A DNA stretch of 64,000 nucleotides from Rossellomorea aquimaris (GTDB lineage: Bacteria; Bacillota; Bacilli; Bacillales; Bacillaceae_B), in the NCBI RefSeq assembly GCF_008180865.1, contig NZ_VTEX01000004.1, positions 1 to 64,000 of the forward strand, read 5' to 3'. Positions 19,141 through 28,651 of this stretch are shown here, one piece after another. Numbering within the stretch: position 1 is the first letter of the stretch; each line of letters starts with the position of its first letter. The position numbers were made by a program, and so were the translations under genes. Below the pieces are notes generated by a model. It was not told where the DNA came from, made no database searches, and was given only the letters and a program-made list of their open reading frames with translations.

Positions 19141-20187
19141 TTAATTTAATCGCTCACCAAGAATGTTCACGAGGTCTTCCATCTCGTTTGTCTTTACACG
19201 TCCCATTAAGTGGTCTACCGCTTCTTTCGCTTCTACTTTATTGAATAGCACATCATACAAAGCGTCGGTAATGGGCATATTCACTTCATACTTGTCTGCT
19301 AACTGATGAGCAGCTTTCGTTGTGCGTACGCCCTCAACGACCATCCCCATATTGTCCAGGACCTCATCAAGGTTATGACCTTTACCAAGCATATTTCCCG
19401 CTCTCCAGTTTCTTGAATGTACACTTGTACATGTAACGATCAGATCACCGATGCCTGTTAAACCAGAAAATGTTAATGGGTTTGCTCCCATCTTGGTTCC
19501 CAAACGGGCTATTTCTGCAAGACCCCTCGTTATAAGCGCGGCTTTTGCATTATCTCCATAACCCAATCCGTCTGTAATTCCGGCTGCAAGGGCTATGATA
19601 TTCTTTAAGGCTCCACCGATCTCAACCCCCAGCATATCGGGATTCGTATATACACGGAAATTCATGTTCATGAATAAGTCCTGAATCTCTTCAGCAGCCT
19701 TCATATCCTTAGAGGATACGGTCACAGTCGTTGGGTGCCTCAGACTCACTTCTTCAGCGTGACTAGGTCCGGACAATACCACCACTGTATGTAAGTTATC
19801 AGGTTTCATTTCATCTTCAATCATTTCTGAAATTCTCAGAAGTGAATCAGGTTCAATCCCCTTACTCACATGAACAACGGTTAATGGTGCACGTTGAACC
19901 TCTTGAATTTGACCCAATACTCCGCGGATCGCTTTCGTCGGTACAGCCAGAATGATTGTATCAACGCCATCTAAAGACTCACCAAGATCATGATAACCCT
20001 TGATGGTTTCCGGGAGCTTGACCTCTTTCAGGTACTTTTCGTTGGTATGTTGAGTATTAATTTCATCAATCTGCTCTTTTTTGTGTCCCCATAGTCTTAC
20101 TTCCAGTCCATTATCAGCCAATACCATCGCAAGTGCCGTCCCCCAGCTTCCTGCGCCAACAACCGTTATATTCTTTGAACTTTTCAT
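19141..20187 (-). CDS. gpsA: NAD(P)H-dependent glycerol-3-phosphate dehydrogenase
   Basis: It reduces dihydroxyacetone phosphate to sn-glycerol-3-phosphate for membrane lipid synthesis. The 348-residue protein has the nucleotide-binding [10 protein letters not shown] at the N-terminus, SKGIEPDSL near residue 110 and the catalytic-region [18 protein letters not shown] near 190. The ATG at 20187 has AAGGTGG upstream; the longer frame would overlap der. It begins 16 nt after der. Confidence 0.96.
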   Translation of the reverse strand: MKSSKNITVVGAGSWGTALAMVLADNGLEVRLWGHKKEQIDEINTQHTNEKYLKEVKLPETIKGYHDLGESLDGVDTIILAVPTKAIRGVLGQIQEVQRAPLTVVHVSKGIEPDSLLRISEMIEDEMKPDNLHTVVVLSGPSHAEEVSLRHPTTVTVSSKDMKAAEEIQDLFMNMNFRVYTNPDMLGVEIGGALKNIIALAAGITDGLGYGDNAKAALITRGLAEIARLGTKMGANPLTFSGLTGIGDLIVTCTSVHSRNWRAGNMLGKGHNLDEVLDNMGMVVEGVRTTKAAHQLADKYEVNMPITDALYDVLFNKVEAKEAVDHLMGRVKTNEMEDLVNILGERLN

Positions 20188-20203
20188 TTTTACACCCACC
20201 TTA

Positions 20204-21514
20204 TTATTTTCTTGCGCGAGCAATAATACGAATAGGAGTTCCTTCAAATCCAAATGCATCACGTATTCTATTTTCCAAGAATCGTTCGTATGAGAAGTGC
20301 ATTAATTCCGGATCATTCACAAATACCACGAATGTTGGCGGCTTCACAGCCACTTGAGTCGCGTAGTAGATTCTGAGTCGCTTCCCATTATCTGTAGGAG
20401 TCGGATTCATTGCTACTGCATCCATGACCACTTCATTCAACACGCTCGATTGAACTCGCAGGGCATGATTTTCACTTGCCATATTGATGATCGGCAGTAA
20501 TGTATGAATGCGCTTCTTTGTTTTGGCAGATAGAAAAACGATCGGAGCGTAATCAAGGAATTGAAAATGTTCGCGGATATTCTTTTCCCATTTGTTCATG
20601 GTTTTCTCGTCTTTATCAACGGCGTCCCATTTGTTCACAACGATTACGATTGCTCGACCTGCATCATGTGCATACCCGGCAATTTTTTTATCTTGCTCGA
20701 TAATCCCTTCTTCTCCATCAATGACAGATAAGACGACATCGGAACGTTCAATCGCTCTAAGAGCTCTTAACACACTGTATTTTTCAGTGGTCTCATACAC
20801 TTTACCTTTTTTCCTCATGCCTGCAGTATCAATGATGACATAATCCTGTCCATCATACGTGTAAGAGGAATCAATGGCATCCCGCGTCGTTCCTGCAACA
20901 TTACTCACAATCACACGCTCTTCTCCTAATAAGGCGTTAACCAGGGAGGATTTCCCGACATTCGGTCGACCAATTAATGAAAATTTGATCACATCTTCTG
21001 CATAGTCCTCTTCTTCCTCTTGGTTAAAGTGTTTCACAACATCATCAAGTAGGTCTCCTAACCCAAGACCATGAGAACCTGAAATTGGATATGGTTCCCC
21101 AAATCCAAGGGAGTAAAAATCATAAATCATTTCCCTCATTTCTGGGTTATCAATTTTATTAATACCCAGTACGACCGGTTTCTTAGAGCGATAAAGGATT
21201 TTGGCTACAATTTCATCTGCAGCTGTCACACCTTCACGGCCATTCGTCAAAAAGACAATCACATCTGCCTCATCAATGGCAATTTCAGCCTGCTGCCTGA
21301 TTTGATCTAGGAATGGTTCATTCCCAAGTTCAATCCCACCTGTATCTATAATGTTAAATTCATGAGTCAGCCACTCAGCAGAACTATATATACGGTCTCT
21401 TGTTACACCAGGCACATCTTCAACAATGGAGATTCTTTCACCAACAATTCTATTAAAGATCGTGGACTTCCCAACGTTTGGACGCCCTACGATTGCTACT
21501 ACTGGTTTTGTCAC
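20204..21514 (-). CDS. der: Ribosome biogenesis GTPase Der (EngA)
   Basis: Der is a double-domain GTPase needed for 50S ribosome assembly. The 436-residue protein has two Walker A motifs (GRPNVGKST near residue 9 and GRPNVGKSS near 181), two NKxD motifs (NKID, NKWD) and a C-terminal KH-like domain. The GTG at 21514 fits the AAAGGGTGA site and gives the B. subtilis length; another GTG lies three codons upstream. Confidence 0.97.
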   Translation of the reverse strand: MTKPVVAIVGRPNVGKSTIFNRIVGERISIVEDVPGVTRDRIYSSAEWLTHEFNIIDTGGIELGNEPFLDQIRQQAEIAIDEADVIVFLTNGREGVTAADEIVAKILYRSKKPVVLGINKIDNPEMREMIYDFYSLGFGEPYPISGSHGLGLGDLLDDVVKHFNQEEEEDYAEDVIKFSLIGRPNVGKSSLVNALLGEERVIVSNVAGTTRDAIDSSYTYDGQDYVIIDTAGMRKKGKVYETTEKYSVLRALRAIERSDVVLSVIDGEEGIIEQDKKIAGYAHDAGRAIVIVVNKWDAVDKDEKTMNKWEKNIREHFQFLDYAPIVFLSAKTKKRIHTLLPIINMASENHALRVQSSVLNEVVMDAVAMNPTPTDNGKRLRIYYATQVAVKPPTFVVFVNDPELMHFSYERFLENRIRDAFGFEGTPIRIIARARK

Positions 21515-21605
21515 GTTATTCACCCTTTCTGTAAGAAGGTTGTCCTATTCTTACATTTCCTCTTTTTATACCTTTTCAATCATCAATCGGAGTTATGCAT
21601 AAGAA

Positions 21606-21645
21606 GGACCGGCCCTTAAGGTATTGTTTCCTTATGGGACAGTCC
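21606..21645 (-). terminator. Probable terminator before der
   Basis: A G/C-rich interrupted stem (GGACTG... with ...CGGTCC, loop around 21622-21629) follows the capping-subunit gene by about 45 nt on the minus strand. The T-tract is short. Confidence 0.45.
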
Positions 21646-21688
21646 CCCCTAACTTAATTATTTTATCAATAAAAGAATAAACTAGCAA

Positions 21689-21880
21689 TCAATGTTTTAC
21701 AATGATAAATAGTCCTTCATCCAGTTCATGGGCAATGCCATCGAGAATCGCCTCTAAATTCGCACAGATCTTTTGCAATTCCTCATCTGTTTTACAATAA
21801 AAGACGCTTGTTCCACTTGGAACTTTTTCAGGTGATGTCGTAACCGTCGCGAGAATAAACTTTTGGATCGTTGTACTCAT
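21689..21880 (-). CDS. Capping complex subunit for YIEGIA
   Basis: The 63-residue acidic protein matches the small family annotated as the capping complex subunit that accompanies YIEGIA proteins. Its ATG overlaps the stop of the YIEGIA gene by 4 nt (ATGA), so the two are translationally coupled. It has no membrane segment. Biochemical role is not known to me; sporulation is implied by the company it keeps. Confidence 0.75.
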   Translation of the reverse strand: MSTTIQKFILATVTTSPEKVPSGTSVFYCKTDEELQKICANLEAILDGIAHELDEGLFIIVKH

Positions 21881-22773
21881 TCTAATTTACCACCCTCCTG
21901 ATTCGCTTTCGATTCTGACGGCATTCTTATCGCATTTTCCAATGTCGGCACCTGTCCAAGAATGGCAATGGCTTTCTCTACATCCTTTCGCTGCGGAAGG
22001 ACGAAGACACCTATTCGACCATCGTCTAAATCCCTCTTGGCCAGTGGCGTCAATGCGGGAGTTCCTGAATCTTTAAATATCCCCAACGAAGTAGACATAT
22101 CATGAAGAATGGCCTGCCTTTGACCAAGGTTCGCTACCGTAGATCTGGCATCGAATGATTTGGGAGAAAGGACAAACCCCATTCCATACTTTAAAATTTC
22201 TTCTTGTCTTACCTTTAATCCAATATTCATGATGTAAATATTATCAACGTAAAGTCCGGCCCCATCAAAATGAGGCTTCACATATTCAATAGTTACGATA
22301 TCCTTCAATCTGCCTCCAGCCATTAGTTTATGTGCAATCACCATACATATCGCACTGATCACCAGCGCTACATAGAAGTTAAAGACAATATAAGCTAAAG
22401 TGGCTAAGAGAGACGTGAAAATGACCAAATAATTACGGCTTTCAAATGCTACGGCAATCCCTTCGATGTATGTAGCCCCTCTAGGGACAAGTTCATATGC
22501 ATCTAGCTCTGTCAATGTGTTCCTCTCCATATTTCGCACATCCCGAAATTGAGACGCAGCAACGGTTAAGAAAGTAATCGCCGTGAAGTTCTCCTCTAGT
22601 AAAGCAGGAATCGCGATAGTGCCTAAACCAGCAGCAATAAATCCAAGAGCAATATGTATAATCTTCCCATGCAAATAAGTGGGATATTGGCGATAGTCTG
22701 TACGCAGCATATAGATTCTGGTTAATGTCCCAACTACTACTCCGAAGATGACAGGATACACATACTCATTCAT
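21877..22773 (-). CDS. yphB: YIEGIA family membrane protein (YphB-like)
   Basis: The 298-residue protein has several N-terminal hydrophobic segments (to about residue 155) and a soluble C-terminal half. The name-giving motif YIEGIAVAFESRNYL lies near residue 100. Family members occur in spore formers and are linked to spore envelope assembly. It overlaps both neighbours by 4 nt, indicating an operon yphA-YIEGIA-capping subunit. The symbol is by position in B. subtilis. Confidence 0.75.
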   Translation of the reverse strand: MNEYVYPVIFGVVVGTLTRIYMLRTDYRQYPTYLHGKIIHIALGFIAAGLGTIAIPALLEENFTAITFLTVAASQFRDVRNMERNTLTELDAYELVPRGATYIEGIAVAFESRNYLVIFTSLLATLAYIVFNFYVALVISAICMVIAHKLMAGGRLKDIVTIEYVKPHFDGAGLYVDNIYIMNIGLKVRQEEILKYGMGFVLSPKSFDARSTVANLGQRQAILHDMSTSLGIFKDSGTPALTPLAKRDLDDGRIGVFVLPQRKDVEKAIAILGQVPTLENAIRMPSESKANQEGGKLE

Positions 22774-23381
22774 AGATTTTTCATTTCCCCTTTGTTTGTT
22801 TGAACTTTGATGTTGAATAACTGATTTATTTCTTCAAATAACTTAACAGCTAATAGAATTCCAATGGAAATAGCCAGGACATCGAGGTAAACAGGTCCAC
22901 CGATGGGATATAAAAATCCTACATTATTTAATGGGATACTCATAAACACTTCCCCCACTATACTGCTCCCGGCAACAGCGATCATCCGGAACATATACGA
23001 AGACGAGCTATAGAAGAAAATACTCAGGAGAGAAAGCGATAGAGCCATTATTAGGTTTCGATCAATGAACAATAGAACAGGATCATATATAGCCACTAAC
23101 CCAATGCCCGCATAAAGCATCCCCATCGCCAGAATCGCTACAAGCATATATAATTTTTCTTTCAAACTATAAATTCTTATGTAAAGGATACAAATAAGTC
23201 CTAAAACAAAAACCGGTACCGCAACCTCCACAGAACCTACTTTCAAACCATACGGAAAGACGCATAATAACACTAAACAAATGAAGGAATAATGGAAACG
23301 ATATGGGTGTGCCTTATTCATCATAAACGTCGTAAAAATCCAAATTCCCCAAATCAGCCATAAATACAGAATCCCATCCAC
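22770..23381 (-). CDS. yphA: YphA family integral membrane protein
   Basis: About 203 residues form six or more hydrophobic segments with few charged loops, so it is a polytopic membrane protein. Position and pattern correspond to B. subtilis YphA, which has been linked to spore envelope assembly. The start is uncertain: a GTG at 23390 lies too close to the AGGAGG site, so the GTG at 23381 (about 10 nt away) is chosen. It overlaps the YIEGIA gene by 4 nt. Confidence 0.7.
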   Translation of the reverse strand: MDGILYLWLIWGIWIFTTFMMNKAHPYRFHYSFICLVLLCVFPYGLKVGSVEVAVPVFVLGLICILYIRIYSLKEKLYMLVAILAMGMLYAGIGLVAIYDPVLLFIDRNLIMALSLSLLSIFFYSSSSYMFRMIAVAGSSIVGEVFMSIPLNNVGFLYPIGGPVYLDVLAISIGILLAVKLFEEINQLFNIKVQTNKGEMKNL

Positions 23382-23483
23382 AATACTCACTCCCTCCTAT
23401 TATCTACATTATGGAAAATCTTTATGTATCTCATTCATGTATGAATCATTTTTTCAAAGAAAAAATAAGAAAGGGAGGTGTTT

Positions 23484-23618
23484 ATGATGGGTAAAGATCG
23501 TCAAGAAAAGAAACTAAAACAAAGCAAACGAGTCGAATCAGACAGAGACCAGGCCCTGCACTACAACGGAGCAACAAGCCTGCAAGGACCGGAAGAAGCC
23601 AAAAAGGGACAGAGATAA
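23484..23618 (+). CDS. ypzI: YpzI family small protein
   Basis: This 44-residue, highly charged protein begins MMGKDRQEKKLKQSKRVESD and continues with DQALHYNGATSLQGPEEA, the YpzI family pattern. A good AAGGGAGGTG site lies 3-12 nt before the tandem ATG codons; the second ATG (23487) is equally possible. It is transcribed away from yphA and ends 4 nt before a palindromic repeat element. Function unknown. Confidence 0.85.
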   Translation: MMGKDRQEKKLKQSKRVESDRDQALHYNGATSLQGPEEAKKGQR

Positions 23619-23622
23619 CAAG

Positions 23623-23800
23623 AAAAGCGGAAGGGGCTCGCACTGGGGCGACAAGCATAAGGCGAGTCACCCGGAAAGGCGTCCTTTGCCTTTATGGGTG
23701 ACTTGGCTTATGACCTCGAGACCCAAGCCCCTGTAGCTGGACATCAAGAAAAGCGAAGGCGGCTTGGGTAGAGGCGACAAGCATATTTGGCTGGATGTCT
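23623..23800. repeat. Dispersed palindromic repeat, one full unit plus a partial unit
   Basis: A full unit (23623-23748) and a truncated left half (from 23749) share the sequence family seen at 35975-36252 and 50143-50812. Each unit starts AAAAGCGRAGG and contains GACAAGCATAAG, GGAAAGGCG, CTTATGACCTCGAG and GGAGCTGGA-like blocks. The inner stem here is AGTCACCC/GGGTGACTT and the outer is GGGGCT/AAGCCCC. The right end of the partial unit is approximate. Open frames through it are not genes. Confidence 0.88.
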
Positions 23801-23888
23801 TGTAAACAAACTATAATTCAGCCGTTTTATGGGTTAATTCTGCCACTTTACAAAAATACCCGAAAAAGCAACAACTAAAATCAAGCAA

Positions 23889-23928
23889 CAAAAAAAGAAC
23901 GAATTCTCAAAAGAGAATTCGTTCTTTT
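23889..23928 (-). terminator. Terminator after fni
   Basis: A perfect 16-bp stem (23893-23908 with 23913-23928) and a 4-nt loop overlap the fni stop. Both strands carry T-tracts, so it can stop transcription from either side. Confidence 0.9.
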
Positions 23929-24986
23929 TACTTATTAAACGTTCTATTGCTATAACTTCCTGGATTCAATCCTCTAACGTCCAGCCAATGAAACACGTCG
24001 CCTGATAAAACGAGTGGAACTCTGTGAAGATCTTCTAAACGCCTGCACCCCAGCGCACTCATCAGGAATTTAATATCCGTATGAATTTGATTCACTTCTT
24101 CAATGGTGTCCATAAGCCCCGAGTCTAATAGCTGCTTGAGGATGATGCCGGCCATCCCTACACCAGATGCTCCTAAGCCTAGCGACTTAACGATGTCTAA
24201 GCTATTTTGGACACCACCAGAAGCAAGAATGGGCTTCCTGGATGTTGCATGATTTTCAGCAATCGAAATGGCAGTAGGTATACCCCAATCATCGAAGAAT
24301 TCCAACATTCGTTTTCTGCGTTGATTTTCGATTTTAGAGAAGTTCGTACCACCGAATCCCCCCACATCAATGGCTGAAATGTTCGAGTGGGACAATGATT
24401 CTGCAGTCTCTTTACTGATACCAAAACCCGTTTCTTTCACTATGACAGGTACTGGAATACTTTCAGCAATCTCCTGAATCCTGTCCATCGCCCCTCTGAA
24501 GTCCCTGTCACCTTCTGGCATGGTTAATTCTTGTATGACATTTAAGTGGATTTGCAACGCATTGGCACTAATCATCTCTACGGCATCTCTTGCCTGTTGA
24601 ACGGTTGCTTCACTTCCCAAATTCCCAAAAACGATGCCATTTGGATTATGTTTGCGAACGATTTCGTACGTTTTTCGTTCAGATGGGTCTTTTAGCGCGG
24701 ACATTTGAGATCCGACAGCAATGGCCAGACCTGTTTCACGTGCAAGAATCGCTAATTCTTCATTGATTTTAGAAGTTGATTCACCACCGCCGCCTGTCAT
24801 AGCATTTATGAAAATTGGCGAACTCCAAATAAGTTCGCCAATTTCTGCCTGTAGATGAATTTCATCTACTGCTATATTCGGTAAGCTTTGGTGGACAAAA
24901 GCAACTTCATCAAAACCTGTTCTTCGTTGTTGGCCAGTTGATAAAGCGTAATTAATGTGGTCTTGCTTTCTTTGAGCTCTTGTCAC
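23928..24986 (-). CDS. fni: Type 2 isopentenyl-diphosphate delta-isomerase
   Basis: It interconverts isopentenyl and dimethylallyl diphosphate with FMN and NADPH. The 352-residue protein matches the type 2 family: RKQDHINYAL at the N-terminus, FINAMTGGG near residue 60, GFGISKETAESL near 190 and the FMN phosphate region IDVGGFGGTNF near 213. The GTG start lies 12 nt after the S1-like gene. It supplies isoprenoid units used by the hepST products. Confidence 0.94.
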   Translation of the reverse strand: MTRAQRKQDHINYALSTGQQRRTGFDEVAFVHQSLPNIAVDEIHLQAEIGELIWSSPIFINAMTGGGGESTSKINEELAILARETGLAIAVGSQMSALKDPSERKTYEIVRKHNPNGIVFGNLGSEATVQQARDAVEMISANALQIHLNVIQELTMPEGDRDFRGAMDRIQEIAESIPVPVIVKETGFGISKETAESLSHSNISAIDVGGFGGTNFSKIENQRRKRMLEFFDDWGIPTAISIAENHATSRKPILASGGVQNSLDIVKSLGLGASGVGMAGIILKQLLDSGLMDTIEEVNQIHTDIKFLMSALGCRRLEDLHRVPLVLSGDVFHWLDVRGLNPGSYSNRTFNK

Positions 24987-24998
24987 TATTCATCACCA

Positions 24999-26129
24999 TT
25001 ACTTAAGATCTTTTAATTTGTCACCAATCATTTCACCTAATTGGAAGCCGGTATTTTCTTCGGGCATTTCGTAGTCAGTCACTTCTTCCTCTTTTTCTTC
25101 AAGAGATTTGATGCTTAAAGATAAACGTTGATCATTCTCATTTACATCCAATACTTTCACTTGTACTTCTTGGTTTTCCTGAAGGACTTCGTGCGGCGTA
25201 CCGATATGCTTATGTGAAATTTGAGAGATGTGAACAAGACCTTCAACACCAGGCAACACTTCTACAAATGCTCCATATGACACTAAGCGCTTAACCACTC
25301 CGTCCAGAACACTGCCTTTAGGTGCCTTTTCTGAAATATCACTCCAAGGTCCTGGCAGGGTTTCTTTAATGGATAAAGAAATACGTTCATTGTCACGATC
25401 GACACTTAGAACTTTGACCTGGACTTTTTGTCCTTCAGTTACTACGTCAGAAGGCTTTTCAACGTGCTCGTGTGAAAGTTGGGAGATATGAACCAATCCA
25501 TCTACTCCACCAATGTCTACGAACGCTCCGAAATCTGTGATACGCTGAACTGTACCTTCAAGAACAGCACCAGATTCAATATCCGTAAGAAGCTGCTTCT
25601 TCTGGTGTTGCTTTTCCGCTTCTACAACAGCCCGGTGCGAAAGGATCAAACGATTCTTATCCTGATCCAATTCAACAATCTTGAACGTCAAAGTTTTGTC
25701 CTTATAGTCCGAGAAATCCTCAACAAAATAGTCTTCAACTAATGATGCAGGAACAAATCCTCTGACACCAAGATCAACTACAAGTCCGCCCTTCACGACA
25801 TCTTTGACTTCTGCTTCAAAGATGTCGCCATTTTCAAAGCGAACCTTCATTTCTTCCCATGCTTTTTCAGCATCTACTTTTCGTTTGGAAAGAACAAGAA
25901 GTTCTTCTTCAACTTTTGTCACGATTAACTCAAGTACATCCCCTTCACTGACTACATCAGAAGCTTTTTCGATATGAAGGCTTGAGAGTTCACTAATTGG
26001 AATGATGCCATCCACTTTGCTATCTTGAACGTCGACTAAGACCTGTTTCTCTTCAACCTTAGTGACTGTCCCTTTAACTTTTTCACCGATTTCAAGATTT
26101 TTCACTTCAATTCCATTCATGTCTTCCAT
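24999..26129 (-). CDS. ypfD: S1 RNA-binding domain protein (YpfD, RpsA homologue)
   Basis: The 376-residue protein has four S1 domains in a row (starting near residues 14, 100, 185 and 270); the last two carry the classic DGLVHISQLSH / EGLVHISQISH motif. The C-terminus is acidic. The homologue in Bacillus resembles ribosomal protein S1 but is shorter than the six-domain E. coli form and is not a stable ribosomal protein. ATG at 26129 has an AGGAGGAG site. Confidence 0.93.
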   Translation of the reverse strand: MEDMNGIEVKNLEIGEKVKGTVTKVEEKQVLVDVQDSKVDGIIPISELSSLHIEKASDVVSEGDVLELIVTKVEEELLVLSKRKVDAEKAWEEMKVRFENGDIFEAEVKDVVKGGLVVDLGVRGFVPASLVEDYFVEDFSDYKDKTLTFKIVELDQDKNRLILSHRAVVEAEKQHQKKQLLTDIESGAVLEGTVQRITDFGAFVDIGGVDGLVHISQLSHEHVEKPSDVVTEGQKVQVKVLSVDRDNERISLSIKETLPGPWSDISEKAPKGSVLDGVVKRLVSYGAFVEVLPGVEGLVHISQISHKHIGTPHEVLQENQEVQVKVLDVNENDQRLSLSIKSLEEKEEEVTDYEMPEENTGFQLGEMIGDKLKDLK

Positions 26130-26252
26130 TATGTACTCCTCCTTAATCCATGACTGCAAAGATTTTTGATAATTGCGAGACTTCGCAATTTAAAATATTC
26201 TTTCTACTAACTTCTAATAAATACTACTTTTTGTCAAGCGAGAAAGCTCATA

Positions 26253-26834
26253 TTATTCATGCTCATGTATTAGTTTTTCGATGTGCTGCATAATAATTTC
26301 AGTTGTTTTCTCTGCATTCAGTTTTTGTTCTCGAATGCCCTCCATAGCAATAGGCGGTCCGAATACGACCTTTAATTTCCTGAAAGGCTTATAGGGTCCA
26401 ATGATTGCACATGGTACAACGTAAGCCTCGGAACGAAGAGCAAAGAAACCCGCTCCTGCCAATCCCTTACCTATTTTACCTGTCTTACTTCTAGTACCCT
26501 CTGGGAACAGTCCTAAAACATCTCCTTGTTTAAGGACCTGCAAACCTTTCCTTAGTGCTTCCCGGTCGCTCATTCCCCTTTTCACCGGGAATGCCCGTAA
26601 ATCCGGTAATAGCTTACCTAATACCGGGACACTGAAAAGCTCTTCTTTAGCCATGAAAGAAACAGGTCTGGGAGCTGAAATCCCCACCACCGGGGGGTCC
26701 AGGTTATCAATATGGTTGGTGCATAATAAGACTCCCCCCTCTTCAGGGAAATGCTCCAAACCTTTGACCTCAATGCGATAGAGAGGGGAAAGAATCGATT
26801 TTACGAGACCTTTAGCAAAGGAATATAAGTTCAC
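26253..26834 (-). CDS. plsC: 1-acyl-sn-glycerol-3-phosphate acyltransferase
   Basis: It acylates lysophosphatidic acid to phosphatidic acid at the membrane. The 193-residue protein carries the HX4D motif (NHIDNLDPP near residue 41) and the substrate motif FPEGTRSKTG near 115, with an N-terminal hydrophobic stretch. The GTG start lies one base after the cmk stop, so it is coupled to cmk. Confidence 0.92.
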   Translation of the reverse strand: MNLYSFAKGLVKSILSPLYRIEVKGLEHFPEEGGVLLCTNHIDNLDPPVVGISAPRPVSFMAKEELFSVPVLGKLLPDLRAFPVKRGMSDREALRKGLQVLKQGDVLGLFPEGTRSKTGKIGKGLAGAGFFALRSEAYVVPCAIIGPYKPFRKLKVVFGPPIAMEGIREQKLNAEKTTEIIMQHIEKLIHEHE

Positions 26835-26835
26835 A

Positions 26836-27504
26836 TTAACCTTTCCTTTCTACTAACAGCATAATTTGATCCACGACTTCAGGGATGGATAGTGAAGTTG
26901 TATCTATTTCAGTTGCGTCGTCCGCTTTCTTAAGTGGAGCTACTTCTCTTTCTGAATCGATCTTATCACGGCGGGCAATTTCAACTTTTAATTGTTCCAG
27001 ATCAGAAGGGAACCCTTTCGAAATGTTTTCCTCATGTCTTCTTTGGGCTCTTTCATCTACGCTTGCCAGTAGAAATACTTTTATTTCAGCGTCAGGAATA
27101 ACATGGGTCCCGATATCTCTTCCGTCCATTACAACAGCACCTTGTTTAGCCAACTGCTGCTGCCTGTTCACCATCTCTTCTCTAACTTCAGAATGAACGG
27201 CCACATGAGATACTGAATTGGTAACTGTGGCTTGACGAATTTCATCTGTCACATTTTCCCCGTCTACATATACAATTTGTCCATCTTCAGTCGGTTCTAG
27301 CGTGATTTTTGTTTGAGCTAATAATTCCTTCAGCTCATTTTCATCATGCAAGTCTATATTCTGTTTCAAAGCTTTATATGTTAATGAGCGGTACATCGCC
27401 CCAGTATCAATATAAAGATAAGATAATTTCCCTGCTACAATTTTCGCCACAGTACTTTTCCCTGCAGCTGCAGGACCATCGATCGCAATTCTTAATTTCT
27501 TCAA
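26836..27504 (-). CDS. cmk: Cytidylate kinase
   Basis: It phosphorylates CMP and dCMP with ATP. The 222-residue protein has the P-loop [15 protein letters not shown] at residues 7-21, [14 protein letters not shown] near 34 and the DGRDIGTHV segment near 105. The TTG start has a TAGGTGG site. It heads the cmk-plsC pair, with ypfD following. Confidence 0.95.
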   Translation of the reverse strand: MKKLRIAIDGPAAAGKSTVAKIVAGKLSYLYIDTGAMYRSLTYKALKQNIDLHDENELKELLAQTKITLEPTEDGQIVYVDGENVTDEIRQATVTNSVSHVAVHSEVREEMVNRQQQLAKQGAVVMDGRDIGTHVIPDAEIKVFLLASVDERAQRRHEENISKGFPSDLEQLKVEIARRDKIDSEREVAPLKKADDATEIDTTSLSIPEVVDQIMLLVERKG

Positions 27505-27586
27505 CTAATCCACCTACTTAATTTCCTAATAATTTTCTTACCTATTTTAACATAAATCTCACACCACGTTGAAAGAATCTTTATTC

Positions 27587-27617
27587 AAAAAAAAGAGCAG
27601 GCAATCAATTACCTGCT
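27587..27617 (-). terminator. Terminator after ypfB
   Basis: A 6-bp G/C stem (AGCAGG/CCTGCT) is followed on the minus strand by eight T. It overlaps the end of ypfB. Confidence 0.75.
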
Positions 27618-27817
27618 TTACCGGATAAGGTTTCGACTATTTCGCTGTACTCCATTTTTTCGACGCCTTCATAAAAAACGATCTTATTGAGCTCCGGAAG
27701 GATATTTAATTCATGGATGACAAATTGGACCGCTATTAATAAAATGAAATGTATAATGACTAATTTGATTAATATTCGCTCAACGGATTTAATTGTATTC
27801 ACCCTTTTCCTATTCAT
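27605..27817 (-). CDS. ypfB: Small membrane protein YpfB (DUF5359)
   Basis: Up to 70 residues with one hydrophobic segment (about 18-38) preceded by a basic N-terminus, matching the DUF5359/YpfB group. The start is uncertain: the ATG at 27817 has no ribosome site and abuts a TATAAT; a GTG at 27802 with AGGA upstream gives MNTIKSVERILIKL and is at least as likely. It lies between motI and cmk as in B. subtilis. Function unknown. Confidence 0.7.
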   Translation of the reverse strand: MNRKRVNTIKSVERILIKLVIIHFILLIAVQFVIHELNILPELNKIVFYEGVEKMEYSEIVETLSGKAGN

Positions 27818-27851
27818 TATTATAGAAAAAGTATGTGTAAATTATGGGATT

Positions 27852-28499
27852 TTATTCAAGTAACCCTTTTTTTCTTAAATTCAACTGTCTTTCAAAACAA
27901 TATCTTAAAATAAGCTGACGTTGATTTTCAGTTAAATGTACAAATTCAACGCTTGCAACTTTTTTGTGACCTTTTTCCCAGACGCGGATAACTTTACCTT
28001 CTATTTCTACATACTGGTTCTCACCCGTTTGCATAGGCAAAACGATGGTGGTTGATATGTTAGAACCACTTTTCAGGTCCATTCCTTTCCTCACCAATAC
28101 CGCGCATCCTCCTGCACTGATATCCTCAGTAACCGTAGGAAAATAATCCTCATTTATTTTTATTGAGATATCTGTGTTCGCTTCTACTCGCACAAACTGT
28201 CTTCTTTGGACCTTCTCTAAACCTTCCTCTCCTGGATAATGAATGTGGATCATCGGTATTTTGGATAGTTTGCGGCCCTTCACTTCTGTTTCAAACATAA
28301 GTACCGTCTGTTCATTAACGATGAAACTTGCTTTAAGTTGTGTACCATCTATTAAGAAAACGGCTTTCTCTGTTTTTGTATGAATAGGGTAATCGATAAA
28401 GAGCCCTTCTTCCCCGATCTCAACGACCCGGCACCTATACCGTTCAAATGTATCATTATGTATGGGTTCCAACTGTAATGTGGTACCTGCTTTTATCAT
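27852..28499 (-). CDS. motI: PilZ-domain c-di-GMP flagellar brake protein
   Basis: MotI (YpfA/DgrA) binds cyclic di-GMP and then disengages the flagellar stator. The 215-residue protein has an N-terminal YcgR-like domain and a C-terminal PilZ domain with the RxxxR-type motif QRRQFVRVEA near residue 98 and the DxSxxG-type TEDISAGGCAV near 125. The ATG at 28499 is preferred by family length and a GGGAG site 9 nt upstream. Confidence 0.88.
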   Translation of the reverse strand: MIKAGTTLQLEPIHNDTFERYRCRVVEIGEEGLFIDYPIHTKTEKAVFLIDGTQLKASFIVNEQTVLMFETEVKGRKLSKIPMIHIHYPGEEGLEKVQRRQFVRVEANTDISIKINEDYFPTVTEDISAGGCAVLVRKGMDLKSGSNISTTIVLPMQTGENQYVEIEGKVIRVWEKGHKKVASVEFVHLTENQRQLILRYCFERQLNLRKKGLLE

Positions 28500-28602
28500 A
28501 GTACAATACTCCCACTTTCCCATTTTATGTATCTATATTATGGCATGACATTCCTCACCTTTCCATACCTTTTTGAATCTCTATTCTGAATTTTTCTACA
28601 TC

Positions 28603-28643
28603 TAAAGAAAAGGGACGGACCTCCATATCGAAGGTCCGTCCCT
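28603..28643 (-). terminator. Terminator after ypeB
   Basis: A 12-bp perfect G/C-rich stem (28611-28622 with 28632-28643) is followed by TTTTCTTT on the minus strand, 9 nt after ypeB. Confidence 0.92.
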
Positions 28644-28651
28644 CTAAAAGC

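Noticed and set aside
19401-19440. Second LitR-like dyad (TGTACACTTGTACATG region)
   Set aside because: Lies deep in the gpsA coding region, not near a promoter, and the half-site spacing differs.
23482-23670. 62-codon minus-strand open frame overlapping ypzI
   Set aside because: It is antisense to ypzI and runs into a repeat unit; the plus-strand YpzI reading has a family match and ribosome site.
26171-26190. Short palindrome between ypfD and plsC
   Set aside because: Only 8 bp of A/T-rich stem with no T-tract; too weak to call a terminator.
27819-27824. TATAAT just upstream of the ypfB ATG
   Set aside because: No -35 at 15-19 nt and it would place the transcript start inside the gene; taken as chance.
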